A stretch of 64,000 nt of DNA from NCBI GenBank assembly GCA_029204225.1, contig CM055104.1, forward strand, positions 43,245,148-43,309,147, given 5' to 3'. Shown here piece after piece: positions 10,601-22,997 of the stretch. Made by a program: the position numbers and the translations under genes. The stretch's first letter is position 1. Each line of letters begins with the position of its first letter. Origin of the DNA: Diphasiastrum complanatum (Eukaryota; Streptophyta; Lycopodiopsida; Lycopodiales; Lycopodiaceae). The notes below the pieces were generated by a model, which was not told where the DNA came from, searched no databases, and worked only from the letters and a program-made list of their open reading frames with translations.

Positions 10601-13600
10601 GCAAATGACATTTCACTATGTTGTTGACCATTCATAGAGGATGATAAAGATTGGATTATTGATGCATTGTCCTAAAATGGTGTTGGATGTGAGGAAGAGA
10701 TGCTAAGATGAAATGCAAGTGAGAAGATGTCAATCTATGAGTCTTGCCTTTAGTCACTACCGAAAAGGGAGAATTCAAGTATGAGATTTGCTTACATAAA
10801 TTATATGACCTGAGAGCTTTCCAAAATAGGTCAAGTAGATTTGAGTTTGAAAATTTACTAAAAGCAGAATTGCTACAAACAAAAATCAGTTTAAAGTCTT
10901 GGTATGTTGAGATAATCACAAAACACAATATGCTAAAGATACAATTATTTAGGTAGTCTTATGTGTAAACCTAGATATGTCCATACCTAAAAGTTGTTGA
11001 CATGTGTAATGTACTTTCATCCATGCATGGCAAATACACCCCCAAAAAACCAAAAAATACTATAAACTGGTGTAAAATGCTAGACGTTCATTCTTGCCTT
11101 GAGGAATGTGCAAGGTGCTTGAGGAGTGCTTGGAGAAAGAAAGAAAGCTTAATTAATGTTGGTGAGGTACCGATATGCAAGATTGAAAGAGTACTTCCAA
11201 ATATGGTCTAATTTAGGAGGCATAATGATGTGTCATGGGAAATGTTTTTAACATCAAACAATAAACTAAGAATAAAAGATACAAAGATGCTCATAATTAA
11301 ATAAAGAGCTATAAGATAACTCCTAACTTTTTATGAATCAAATATTTGGAGTACATATCCAGTTTGACTAAATGATAACCATCATGCCCTATCATGAGAT
11401 GGGCGCTTGAAAAAGACTGATCGTAGAAGATTGTCATAGGTCGTGGAGGGCATTTGTGAGTCTGTGAAGCCCATCATGTAGCTTTTGATGTCATAGGTCT
11501 CGGTATTTGATGACGTTGTCTCTAGTCTCGTTGTCCACGTCATCCTCCGACTTTGCCTTTGCCTTTCCGTTGGCATGAGGTCTATATAGAGAACAAGGAA
11601 GTGATATAGGGCTATATAGTACTCATATCACTTTTCAAACTAAACATATCTCGTACTATCAATGCTACACATCTTTGGTCAACATAGGATGCCAATGAAC
11701 AGAGCGTAATTGGCTGCTCACAAAAGAAATAGTGGTACCTCCCTCTGATCTCATAATATAGAGGATATTTGAAGACAAAATGCTCCCTTGTCTCAACCTT
11801 TCCCAAAGCAAACAAATGGGAAATTTTGTCTCTCCATGGAGTACACTCGAAACAACTACTCTCAACATGTAGCTAGTGTGTGGAAACTCAAAGCCACCCC
11901 AAAGTGAATTTGAGGTCATGTGATAGTCCTAAGTCTAAATAACAAGGTAAGATTGGAACCCGACCACATCTTTCTCCAAATAGTGAGTTCGATAGAAATC
12001 TAGTTTGAACCGTCTAGTGGGCACAACTGGAAATCCTTGAAAGCTCCAATTTAGCAAGCCCATTCAGGGAGGCTCTTTTCAAGCTTTATGGGCACAGGCG
12101 GTGTTCTTAGAGACTTGGACAACAAGTTTGACAGTCAATTTTGGAGAGCTGTATCTCATTGGTTGAGTCCAAGTTGAGTAGGAGCATGGTAGAGCATCGT
12201 AATAGAGAAGGTCATCCATATTATGGATAATATTCTAAGAGCTTATGTCAATAAGAAGCAAAGAGCATCTTTCAATTTTGGAGTTTTCTTATAACAGGGC
12301 CAACCATTACTCTACGAAATATAGCCCATCTATGTTGATATATGGCCTTCAACCAAGATCATAAGCCATAGTTATTGAAGTTTGAGCTTAACATCCATGT
12401 GGAATATGTAATGACAAATTCTAGATACATCATGCATAATGTCTACTGACTCTCTCCCATGGTATATGATGATATAGCCCTTTTCAGATACTAAATACTC
12501 GTGAAGTAAGAGTCTGCATTCATTTTTGTCTTTTATGCTCAAATCTATGATCCGATGTATACTACCCTGCATTGTAACCACTCCATCAACGAACATATCC
12601 TATTCATGTACGACATTCTTCAATATGCTTTCATGAAAAATTGGATGTGCTCCATGCCATCAACAAACATATCTTAGTCATGTAAGGAATTCTTCAATAT
12701 GCTTTCATGAAAAATTGGTTTTACTCTACTTTTCTTTGGTAGCTTAATCTAGTACTTATTCGATGTTTAGATCTTTTGTAGCTCCTTTGGTATATGAACT
12801 TGGTGACATAATCTTCATATTGCACCTTCATTGTCTTCTTTGTCTTTATTTTTTGCTGCACTATCCTTTATAGGAGCTTCATTTTTGTCATTTTGCTACA
12901 TCAATATCATTCATTTTCTTGTATTGTCTGTGTTTTATGGGTTTGACAACATCAACACTTTCATTTCAGCTTCAGCAATTTTCTTCTACTGAAAAAGGGA
13001 CAATGTATTTGTGAGGAGGAAGGAGACTTATAGGCAAGATATAACGGACACGGATATCTATATAGACCACACTTGCTCTCATCTGTCATCTGGACCATAC
13101 GGTTCGGGCACTTGAGCTGATCATTTATTATTTCGCACTTACTGAGACATATATGTCACTGTCTGTGAATTTGACATTTTTGGGCTTCTAGAGGTAGGGT
13201 GCAGAGCCTAGTTCTAGGATGGACCCACAAAGTCTATAGATAGGCCTTCGGACCTCATTATCATCGGCTGATTGACAACAAAGGAGCTCTTATCTTTCGT
13301 AGATGAGGCTTGCATTGAACTTCGAATTAAGCAAATTATTGTTGAGATCATTGCTCCACCATTGATTATAATTGGTCTACATTTCTCGATGCAGTCTTCT
13401 CTCTCTATCTGTAATTTGCCTGTGATTTTGTTCTCTCAAACTCAAGGAAAGCACATCAAGTTGAAGCAAGAGAGTCAGGTGCATTACAAGGAAAAAGCTT
13501 GTATTTGTTGGAAAGGATTTAGGTCTCATCTTGTAGTAAAGGCATACTTTTGGAGTGAGAACCTTTTTATCAGTGCAATTTCTTCTCTCGTGCCAAAGCA

Positions 13601-16600
13601 TAATAGGACTATTATACTATAAACAAAGATGTACATGTAACATATGCAAGATAATCACGTAGAATTCAACTATTGAGGCACTCCATCCTGTCGTCATGAG
13701 GGCCAAGATTCATTAGTTCTAAGTGACTCCTGTAAAAAAACTTTTTCAGCATACCGCTTAGGGTGTATGCTTTTTGGTATTATCAACCCCTGGGATCAGA
13801 TAATCAAAATTGGGTAGGGGAGCCAGCCTCAAGCACACTTCATATCTGATATCATGATATGTTGTTATTTTTTTGGATTTGTGTGCTTGGCGTATCATTA
13901 TGTATGTACAAAATGAGTTAAAATTTTTCATTCTTTAAATTTCTGCAAAAAGGTATTATTTTCTTTTGAAAACTCTAGTCTATGCCAGATCTACCATGTG
14001 GTGCTTGGAAGTTTCTTATGTCATTACAAACTATGTTTCTCAACATATTTTGTCAAAGAAAAATGCTCAACTAGGCCTCTGAGAACATTGTTCACTTGAA
14101 AATGTTGAGGAAATCATCCCTCTCAGGCATTGGTAGGCGGGAAAGCTTTTTTAATTCAATCACTCTTACGATCTCCAGCTGGGGAAGTCATATTGATGGA
14201 GATTTGATTCTGCTACTAGACGACTACCATTATCAAAAGTTATGCACAATATTTTTGCTAGACTCATAGTCATTTTCAGCAACGGAAGATGGCTTCATCA
14301 GCAGCTAAGTCTGTAATTTAAGGCTCATCTGCAACATCAATGATATATAACACCTAGGTAGAACCTGGCTGGAGATCTTCCCAGAATCAGTTTCAAATTT
14401 CAAAAAGTCTCATGCATGACATTCTTTCCAATTGGTCATTGTTGCTCTTTGCAACCCTGAGCAGAAACTGATAGGATTAAAGTTAAAGACAGGCCTATTT
14501 TCTGAAGGCTTTAAACTATCTTTGCTTTTCTTGAAAATTTTGAATTCTTCAGCAAAGAGCATTTTTTTTTCGCAAAACAATACATGGTTATAAGCTTTAA
14601 CCACTTCACTGAAGAGTTAGCTCAAACCTATTTTTTACCGAATCTGACATTCTGGAAACTTTGCCAAAAAACAAAGACATTTTGTATGGAACATGGGACA
14701 TTTTCCCACATTCTGTTTAAAAACGTGTATGGGACGGCTTCGGAACTACCCAGTTCCATACGAGACAAATGTATGTTATGTACCATGTAGCATATGCCAG
14801 ATGTTTTTACCCTTGCATGTGATGCACTCATGCTTCATGGAAGGTGAAATCAAAGAAACTCAACAATGGTATAGGCCATAGTACCCACGATTCTGAGAAC
14901 CGTGGGCTTGGGGAACGGTGGCATGAACCGTGCCACGGTTCATGCAATTAATTGCTTAATCAATTATTATTTGATCCTTCCCCCCCAAAACCCTTGTCAT
15001 TTACTGGCATCTGTTTGAGAGCTGAGTTTCCTCATCAGTTCCTAAGTTCTTTCATTTTCATTTTCATGATCTATTTCATACATCTGCTGATTTGTCAAAA
15101 GTTTGCTGTCAAACATATCTGTTTTGTATCAATAATAGTTATCTCACCCAGAGAATAACTATTAAATTCATGAATCATGACTGAATTCAATGTGATGCAT
15201 GATTGATTACAATTTGGTCTTTTTATGATCTTGTTTTCCTTTCCAGAGTGCTATGCTTTTTTTCAGAACCAGTTGTGACTGATGCTTTTTGTGGCTGGGA
15301 AGCATAAGAATTTTTTTGCCTTTTTTTGGGACCTTTTTTTGGTTTTTCTGGGCTGTTTTAGGGGATGGGAACTTAAAAAAATAAATAAATAAATTAACTA
15401 TTAATTACACGGTTCACCACAGTTCACTGTAAAAATGTTTGAGAACCGTACGGTTCTCAGAATCTATGGGTATAGCATTTTTGATATTTATGTTCTTACC
15501 TGCGGCGGCCTTTATTGTTCAGACGAGGTAAGATTGGGAGAAGATTGTTTAGGGTGTAGCATTTCTGTTCACACTGTTTTACTTTAAAAAGCTTTTATTC
15601 AGTGCATGGCTATTCATCATTTGTTAGCAGTTTTTTGTGAATATAGTCCATGTATACATGCTTCCAAATTGTGTATATGCTTTAGCTTTTTCCATGCTGC
15701 CTTGCTTGCCATTTCCTTTATATTCATAGTAGTGATTTAAGAGAAAATTGTGGAATTGCGAAGAGAGGTTCTACATTGTACACTTTTGTGGTTTTAAACC
15801 ATGTAGTGGAGATAAAACAGGAGATCAATAGCATAGCTGTTGAGTAAGATTGTTAAAAATTTTTTGTTAATTTGGTTATGGCTATTAGCCTGTCTGTCAA
15901 TACTGAGATGAGTTTGTCATCACTAAATGAGTTTATCACTGTGTATTGTAAACATTATCCATTTAGGCTACTGTAAATTAGTAGTAGCCTCCTTATCTGT
16001 AGACTGGAAGGGATGCATTTGGATTTTACCAATAATGAGTATGCTAATTGGTATATTGTAATTACAAGAAGAGTATGAAAATGACAATCTAGTTCTGGTG
16101 CAAGGCAGGATTTTTAAAGTTGTTGGAACAGCTCACGGTTGTCGGAGAAGTTTCTAAGGAGCTATTTGATGGTGGGTAAACTATGTTTAATGGCTTGGGC
16201 ACTGTTACAGTTTTTTTCAATTGATAAGGCTTTTGTTAAGTTATGCCTTGTCATTGGAGTTGCTCAATTTTCCGGTCTCAAGGTGAAGTAGAGTGTTTGG
16301 TAGCATTATCCAATCTTTAAGACCTTTGTTTAAGTGTTGGATTCTTGATAAACTGAAGTCATTCATAAAAGTAGCAAGTAGTGTGACATGTAAATTGGCG
16401 AGAGCAGGAAATTTGGTATTTTTCTCAAGCTGTAATTTAAGAGTTACGAATGATTATAATGTGGACCACGTGTATGGTGTCGTTATTGAACCATCAGAAA
16501 GGCTGCAGCAATTACAGATACTTCAAGATGATCATCATGTTGCAGTCATTGAAGGTAAGTCAAAAGATTTACTTGTAAAAGACAATTTAATTATCTTGAT

Positions 16601-19251
16601 GGGGATATCATTGGTATTTCTTATTGTAACGACAGTGGTTATCTTTCAAATGGTACATGATATTGGTTATCTTCCAATGATTCAGATAATATGTTTAGTT
16701 AATGTATAGTGATAATATTTATGACCACCCAGTAGAACCTTGATCTGAAAGGCATTATTTTATCAATACTCCATTAGGAAACGCATTGCAGGCTACTAAA
16801 TTGATTTGTGATGCTCAAAGGACTTTGAATCTGACATGGTGGCCGTCTGCAATAGATGTGGAGGCAAAAGTAGTGGTTGCAGCTGGGAGCATCTTTATAG
16901 AGAAGAAATTTGTGCATAATTGCAGCAAGGTCAATATCTTTGACAAGGTTACTAGTGATAGCATCAAGGTTTCATGGAGAAGCAAGATTGCTAGTTGATG
17001 CTTGATAGTTCTGATATCAGAAGCTAGTTTAAGTTATGACCCTCATTTCACAATATCATGCTACAAAACTGCAAGTATGTTTGGCAATTAAAGCTTTTGA
17101 CATGGTTGGTAACCTTGTCTAAGTTGTAGTTGTAATATGTTTTGAACTTTGAACTTTATACATAACACACCAAAAATGTATGGCTTTTGGGGGAAATTTG
17201 TAATCTATGAAGCCTAAGGTATGCAGGTGGGACACATTGAAGACGTTGTTGTTGATCAGACTCTTCGAGGACAGCATCTTGGTCAAAGGTGATCATCCTT
17301 TTGCATAGAATCATATAGAGGCTTTTTTCCTTTGTGGTGTCTTTAGCTAAAGAGATTGTATATCAAGTACATAAAGCTCTTGTGACTGTTGTGAACATCC
17401 ACGACTTTCCTCATACGACAAATGATTGTTTGTATGAAGGGGTTAGGAGGAGGAAAGAGTTCTCCATAAACCATATTGAGTATTAAAACATTAAAACAGA
17501 AAAAAGGTAAGGTACTACCTTAGCCAAAAGGTAGTCGGGTTTACATCTAAAAAGATTCAAAGAGAGAGTAAAACATTCCACATATCCCCCCTTGACAAGT
17601 CAAGACCAAACCCTTTGAAACCTTTTATTTTATGGCATAACAGTTTATAACAAAGCTAAAATAAATCTTACAGCACAAAAACTACTATAAAGCGAACACC
17701 CAGTTTTAGGACACCCAACTATTACCTTCTACCATCTGTCAACAGAAAACCGTATGAGTTAGTATAGTGGAGAAGACATGTGTCATAGTTGTAGCATGAG
17801 CATCAGTTGTCCAAAACAAGATTCACTATGCATCAGCTTAAATAAATTTCAATCAAAATAGTCCAGTTTTCCCTGCCATTAACTTTTATTAGCACTACTG
17901 TCAGCCCCGAAGAAACCGTATCAGGGCAGAAGCTAGACTGATCAGCATTACGACAAGAAAACATATCATCTTTGCATAATAGAGCTTAGTTCATAAGAAT
18001 ACACCGTAATTATTCACACAAAGTAGAACAAATATGGTTTGGACATAGTTATGGGTATAAGGGCATATCCATGCCATATTGATCCCTTAGGTGTAATGAA
18101 CGAACTATGGTACGTAGCTTGGGTAAATCCATGCCATTCAAGCTTCCCAGAACCAAAATTCCATTTTCAGTTATCCAACTTATCATGCTAGCATATCACA
18201 TGTACAACAGCCTCACTATGGTCCTTTATATTACATTTCCTTTAAAGATAGTAAGATAATAACAGTTCCAACTATATTGGTCAAATAGTGTACGGGAATG
18301 TAAAATTGCATCAAAAACCCTAATTTTACATTTGCTTTACTTGTGCGGTGTAACTAATAGACTAGTTTCCATTCAATAGCCTTCCAAGAACACTTTTTAA
18401 GTCTCAAAATCCTAAAATGGCTCCGTACCAATGTATTAGGTTTCATAACGGTAGTGAAACCAAAAGGTTATCAGTAAGAAAGTATGTACAGCATGGTACT
18501 TGAATGCGTGGTAAGGATATGTCCCGAGAATTAGCCATATTACACATAGTAAGGAGCATACCCGTCTAGTAATAGCGATGCAGTTCTGAAATGCAATGTT
18601 AGAAAGGATAACTGCTCGTGCACATATTCATTCAAGTCATAAAAACAGTAAACCCTAATTCTATATGGCTTTACCACAAGCTATTCCCGGGTTCAATGGT
18701 TTAGAAATTTTCTACTGTTAGCATTAGGCTTCTGCAGAATCGTATTTAGATCCAGCAAAGTTAAAGTGTGCTATGTAATCCATATAAGCTTTAGCAAAGC
18801 GTGACAGAAATGCCTAAATGATTGTCGTTTACGGAAAATCAGAAAGACCAATAGATTTCGACGTGATTGCTCTATCCAAAACAGATAATACTACAGCCAA
18901 AGAGATGTTCAAATACACATTACAGGATGGGCAATGAAATGAGTATAGTGCCTTCTGGTGTCCAGGCAAAACTATGTAGTACTATTGGGGCAGCGAACTT
19001 CCTGCCTACCACAGCTTGCTATAGCATTCATGGATAAGTGGAACAATCTTGATTGTAGGCAAGAAACTTGTGTAGTAAGTTATTGCAAACCACGAAAAAC
19101 CCATGATTCAAGATAATGACCATATGGTAAGTAAGGTAGTGGTCAAGTATTGGTCCTCACTTGCCTCAAACATTGAAACCCCAAGTAAAAAAGCTGTAGC
19201 AATATGTTGTACAAAGGTATAGAGAGAAAGGACATGCATAAGATAACATCC

Positions 19252-19348
<97 letters not shown>

Positions 19349-20161
19349 ATTTGTGAGTTTGCAAGGTGGTTAGCATTTACAATAATCTCTGCTGCTAAAC
19401 CTGTGTGTCTGTAGGCTGATTGAATCTTTGGTGGAGTATGGCAAATCTTCAGGGTGTTACAAGGTGAGACGATTGACTCATCTTATCTGTGATAGATGTC
19501 ATGTGAATAGGTCAGGACCCGTAGCTTGAGTACCGTCATGTTGTAGAATCAAAGTCTCTTTTCAGTCTCAGAATCTAAGGCATATGGAATATAGAAATAC
19601 ACGGTAACCATACAGATATGTAGGTATTTGATTTCCAAAACAGCAAATGCTGTGTTCTCAAGTAGCGATGGTGAAGGCAATGTCTATCTAGTACCAGCAT
19701 TAGGACTTTTGTTTGTAGAACATATTTATCCCTGTATACTGCTTAGGATGTCTGAAAAAATTTCCGTGACTAGGTGAGGTATACATCTCTTGATTCAAGA
19801 TTGGCAATGTTTCATCTTCAATTCAATTTTTTTCTAAAATCACAGAGAGTGCATGAGGTGGAGGATAGTTCTCATCATCTTGGCTCTGAAACCACTTGGA
19901 AACAAACAAGGGTAGTCTTAAGAAAAAAAGTATTTGAATTTTGAATAAAGAAATAGAAGATTTCTTGCTCTAAGATGCAAGCTGAAAACTTATTATTTTC
20001 TGTGGGCTGTAACAACTGATTTTGAAAGGCTGAATCTACTTTAACTGTTTCTTAATTGATTGAGTTGAAACTACTGACCTCAAGGAGAGGAAAGGAGATG
20101 CTTACCGACATACCATTGAGCTTGCATTGGAGAATGCATATATTAATGTTGTGAATTTACT

Positions 20162-20206
<45 letters not shown>

Positions 20207-20379
20207 TTCACCTGCATTTTGCACATAGTTATGCTTAATTAAATAAAATCTCTCAACATTCTTGACGCCTTTTTTTTTCTTATTGCTAGGTGATCCTTGA
20301 CTGTAGTGAAGAAAACATTAAATTTTACAGTGCATGCGGGTTTTCAAGAAAGGAGGTTCAGATGGCAAAGTACTTCTAA
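7685..20379 (+). CDS. GNA1: glucosamine 6-phosphate N-acetyltransferase, complete seven-exon gene
   Basis: The enzyme transfers acetyl from acetyl-CoA to glucosamine 6-phosphate in UDP-GlcNAc synthesis, which feeds N-glycans and GPI anchors. Coding exons: 7685-7760, 16109-16171, 16498-16554, 16856-16929, 17227-17288, 19415-19463, 20290-20379 (TAA). They total 471 bases, 156 residues, close to known plant GNA1. Every junction is GT-AG with matching phase. The product starts MERLIKAETGRQFLLRSLEP and has LTVVGEVSKELFDERL, then IFIEKKFVHNC and GHIEDVVVD. The acetyl-CoA loop is RGQHLGQR, then SGCYKVILDCSEENIKFY, ending EVQMAKYF. All conserved GNAT motifs of the family are present and no stop interrupts it. 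An acceptor at 7667-7668 just before the ATG suggests a 5' UTR intron. Introns are 8348, 326, 301, 297, 2126 and 826 bp. The gene looks functional. Confidence 0.93.
8490..9425 (-). pseudogene. Ty3-gypsy reverse transcriptase-RNase H remnant in GNA1 intron 1
   Basis: On the minus strand, from about 9420, the frame reads PILLVQRKGYFKICIDYR, LNKLTMKNNFPIPRVD and LKGATIFNKIN, then KTTFGQKYHVAPFGLIDAP. This is the N-terminal half of a gypsy reverse transcriptase. Further left, at about 8620-8520, comes GGHAIAFKSQNFKDLKL and HDVYEKELLG, the RNase H region. The middle, with the YxDD active site, is missing or scrambled, and stops are present. It is antisense to the host gene. Confidence 0.75.
9521..9536 (+). 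repeat. telomere-like GTTTAGGG doublet
   Basis: Reads gtttagggtttagggt inside GNA1 intron 1. Two units only, so this is not an interstitial telomere block. Confidence 0.5.
9936..9946 (+). promoter_or_regulatory. TATA-like box in a possible LTR remnant
   Basis: CTATAAATAGA lies in a relatively GC-rich patch (about 9880-9960) within intron 1 that resembles the promoter part of a plant LTR. No partner LTR, primer site or terminal TG/CA could be placed, so this is weak. Confidence 0.25.
11400..11940 (-). pseudogene. LINE (non-LTR retrotransposon) zinc-binding tail remnant
   Basis: The minus strand from about 11915 reads SNSLWGGFEFPHTSYMLRV, then HGETKFPICLLW. A second frame gives ALGKVETREHFVFKYPLYYE, IRGRYH and YVDQRCVAL. 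This matches the reverse-transcriptase zinc-binding tail of plant L1-like elements, where a C..C..EVET.EHF..CP.Y pattern is usual. Frames shift and the reverse transcriptase itself is absent. It lies antisense in GNA1 intron 1. Confidence 0.6.
11941..14881. other. intron sequence, nothing recognised
   Basis: Part of GNA1 intron 1. Open frames such as 13272-13622 have no recognisable motif. Confidence 0.5.
14882..15472. mobile_element. 591-bp MITE-like element with terminal inverted repeats
   Basis: The left end reads TACCCACGATTCTGAGAACC. The right end, reverse-complemented, reads TACCCATAGATTCTGAGAACC, so the ends are inverted repeats of about 22 bp with one single-base indel and few mismatches. 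Both sides are flanked by TAG (14879-14881 and 15473-15475), a possible 3-bp duplication like those of PIF/Harbinger elements. Inside, 'acggttc' motifs recur in both orientations. There is no coding capacity. A partial relative of the right end occurs at 48875-48950, so this is a repeated family. The superfamily is inferred. Confidence 0.65.
19254..19345. repeat. (GA)n microsatellite
   Basis: About 46 perfect GA units in GNA1 intron 5, roughly 70 bp before exon 6. Confidence 0.95.
20165..20204. repeat. (CA)n microsatellite
   Basis: Twenty CA units in the last GNA1 intron, about 85 bp upstream of exon 7. Confidence 0.95.
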
Positions 20380-22931
20380 CTGACATCTATAAGCAATGTG
20401 GCTGTTTCCCCCAAGGAACTATCAAATTTTTATACCACTCAAAATTTTCTGTGGATCTCTTTTGGAAGAAAAATTGATTGTTCTACCAGAATTCTAGCAT
20501 TTAATCAGATCTTGTAAGCAAGAGAGGTTCACCTCATTGACAGGCCCTTTGGTAAAGTCACTCACTCTTGGACATCCTCTTTTGATTTAAGAGGTTAGCC
20601 CAAAGTGTCAAAGTTGCTTGGCATTTCCCACAAACTCCACCATATTGGACACCTTGCTTGTTTCAGGGAAACCTGCCACTTGTCAATTAGAAATGTGGAA
20701 CAACTAACACAGGTTTCATTGGAGTACACATGAAATCATAAAAACCAATGCCTATCGCAAGATGAAACTTATAACACCTTATAATGGAACAAGTGTACTT
20801 AGTTCGCATATGATTGCAAAGGACTGAGTATGATACACCGAATCTGTCTATCTTGGGCGCAAAATAACAAATATTTGTGTATCACTCTCTCTTCTCATCT
20901 CTTAGTACTAACTTTCAATTGCCCTTTTATACTTGTCTTTTTGCATCCTGCACCTTTGAGGTCCAATATTGAGCCACTACTATGTTGAGTATTGGTAATT
21001 ATCTGGATTAAATTTGCTTGCTTAAATAAAGTGAATTGTAAGCTTGCATTTTCTAATCATATGAAAGGGATGAGGTCCACCTAAAATTGAAGCCTTTCAC
21101 AATGGAGATTAAGACTTGCATGATTTGTGTTTTGATCATGTGAGGATTTTCTACTCTCAGTTTTTAGTTTGATTTTGGCTCTCAATAACGTGAACTAGGC
21201 CTTTTCACTATCATCTATATATTGATAACTAATGAATAATATGTAGTTTGGCTTTTCTACAAATAAATAGAACGTGAGTTTTGTGAGTTTTATATTAACT
21301 TATTTAGTCTTGTTGTGGGAGTGGGGTACATTAACAAAACTTACACTAGTTTGAGTTGGAAGGTGTCAAGCACAACCATAGTGACATAGATATTGAGGTG
21401 TCTAAGACAACCATGTTTTTGCACTTCAACTCAATCGGCAAGTACACTATGAGATCGGTATTTGAATCACAACAGTAAAAGATAGGATCACGATTAAAGT
21501 AGAAAACCACCTCAATCATTCACATAGGATACAATCATGTTTGATGGAAACGTAGACCATGTTAAAATATGTATGAATGCATAGAAAGGTTATTGTAAGT
21601 ATTCTACTTTCTGTTGTCTCCAAACTTAGAAAGAACAAGCTAATGATTGCTTGAGAATGCATTAGGCATTTGCCAAAAAACATTTGAATCTCATTGTCTC
21701 TTTTGCTATGTCTACGATCGATTAAAAAGATAATTAATCAAGCTTAATTAGTCGATGATTAATAGATACTGTTAAGTGTTCTTAAAAGTAGCTTAGAAAT
21801 CATTTTGGTTACAACTTTGGTGCTTCAGTGTCCGTCTTTTAATGTGGTACATGAGCCATCCACATTGTTTAAGGACATTTCATCTAAGCTATGTACATCA
21901 GATAGTGGGACAATCATATTTTATACTTTTGGTATGCTTTGAGAGAGTACTTTCATTTCCAACACAACCACATGGCTTTGGGACTTGACATTTTTGTGAG
22001 CAATTTTATGAGAGTCTTGTGAGTTTCTTTTAGTGGACACTAGAGATTGTGGCATTCATTATTTATGTATAGAAAGCATAGAATATTAGAGAATATTCTT
22101 CTATTCAATTACCCAAAAAATATGACTCAACGTATCACATGCAAAATATTTAGACCAAGGAGTACATATAGAAGAAACAAAAACTAGCTCCACAATTATA
22201 AAAAGGAGTAGTGACACCAAATCATTACAACCACCCATGTCATATGAAATTGTGTTGCTTTAGAAGGAAGTTGCATTATGAACTATGCACTATTGCAAAG
22301 TTGACAAAAAGTTGACATGTATACCAGCCACCATAGGAAGATGAAACATTGGTAGAACTATAGGAACAATAGGACTAGCACCTATTATGGTGGAATATAG
22401 GGCTCCCCAAAAGAATGAAAGTCTTGAAGTTGATTTTGATTGACTAAGAATCTTTTTCTTCCGTGATTGCTTAGAAGAGAGTGTGTGTGTGTGTGAAAGA
22501 ATTCATGACAGCTAAATCTTGTCTTCTTGTACTAGGCATTTGTTGCAACCATTGAAGATAGCTAAGTAAATTGACATATGTGACAATCATTGCTATCTTC
22601 TATAGAGGCATGATTCTTAGAGAAGAAGTACGGTACTACAATAAAAGAAAAAAATATAAGTAACTAAAAAGTGCGCAAGCATACAATCGATACAAAGGTC
22701 ATAATCACTCACGATATCAGACAAATAGAAGCCATGAATGATCTAAAATATATTGTAGCTACTTGTATGCAGTAGATCAAACATGAGCTCTAACTCAATG
22801 TTGAGGAGGGATCATTTGCTATGGTAGCTTACTCAACATTTTAGGTGTGTTATGCACGAGCTACTAAAATGCACTCAATCAATCTCTCTTTCTCATCCTC
22901 TTTACACCACTCACTTCTATTGTTGCCATAT

Positions 22932-22997
<66 letters not shown>

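Noticed and set aside
13272-13622. 116-residue frame in GNA1 intron 1 as an exon
   Set aside because: No similarity to GNA1 and no need for extra residues. Exons 1 and 2 join in phase without it.
16293-16709. 138-residue open frame overlapping GNA1 exon 3
   Set aside because: Only the stretch 16498-16554 matches the GNA1 family. The rest is intron read-through bounded by good splice sites.
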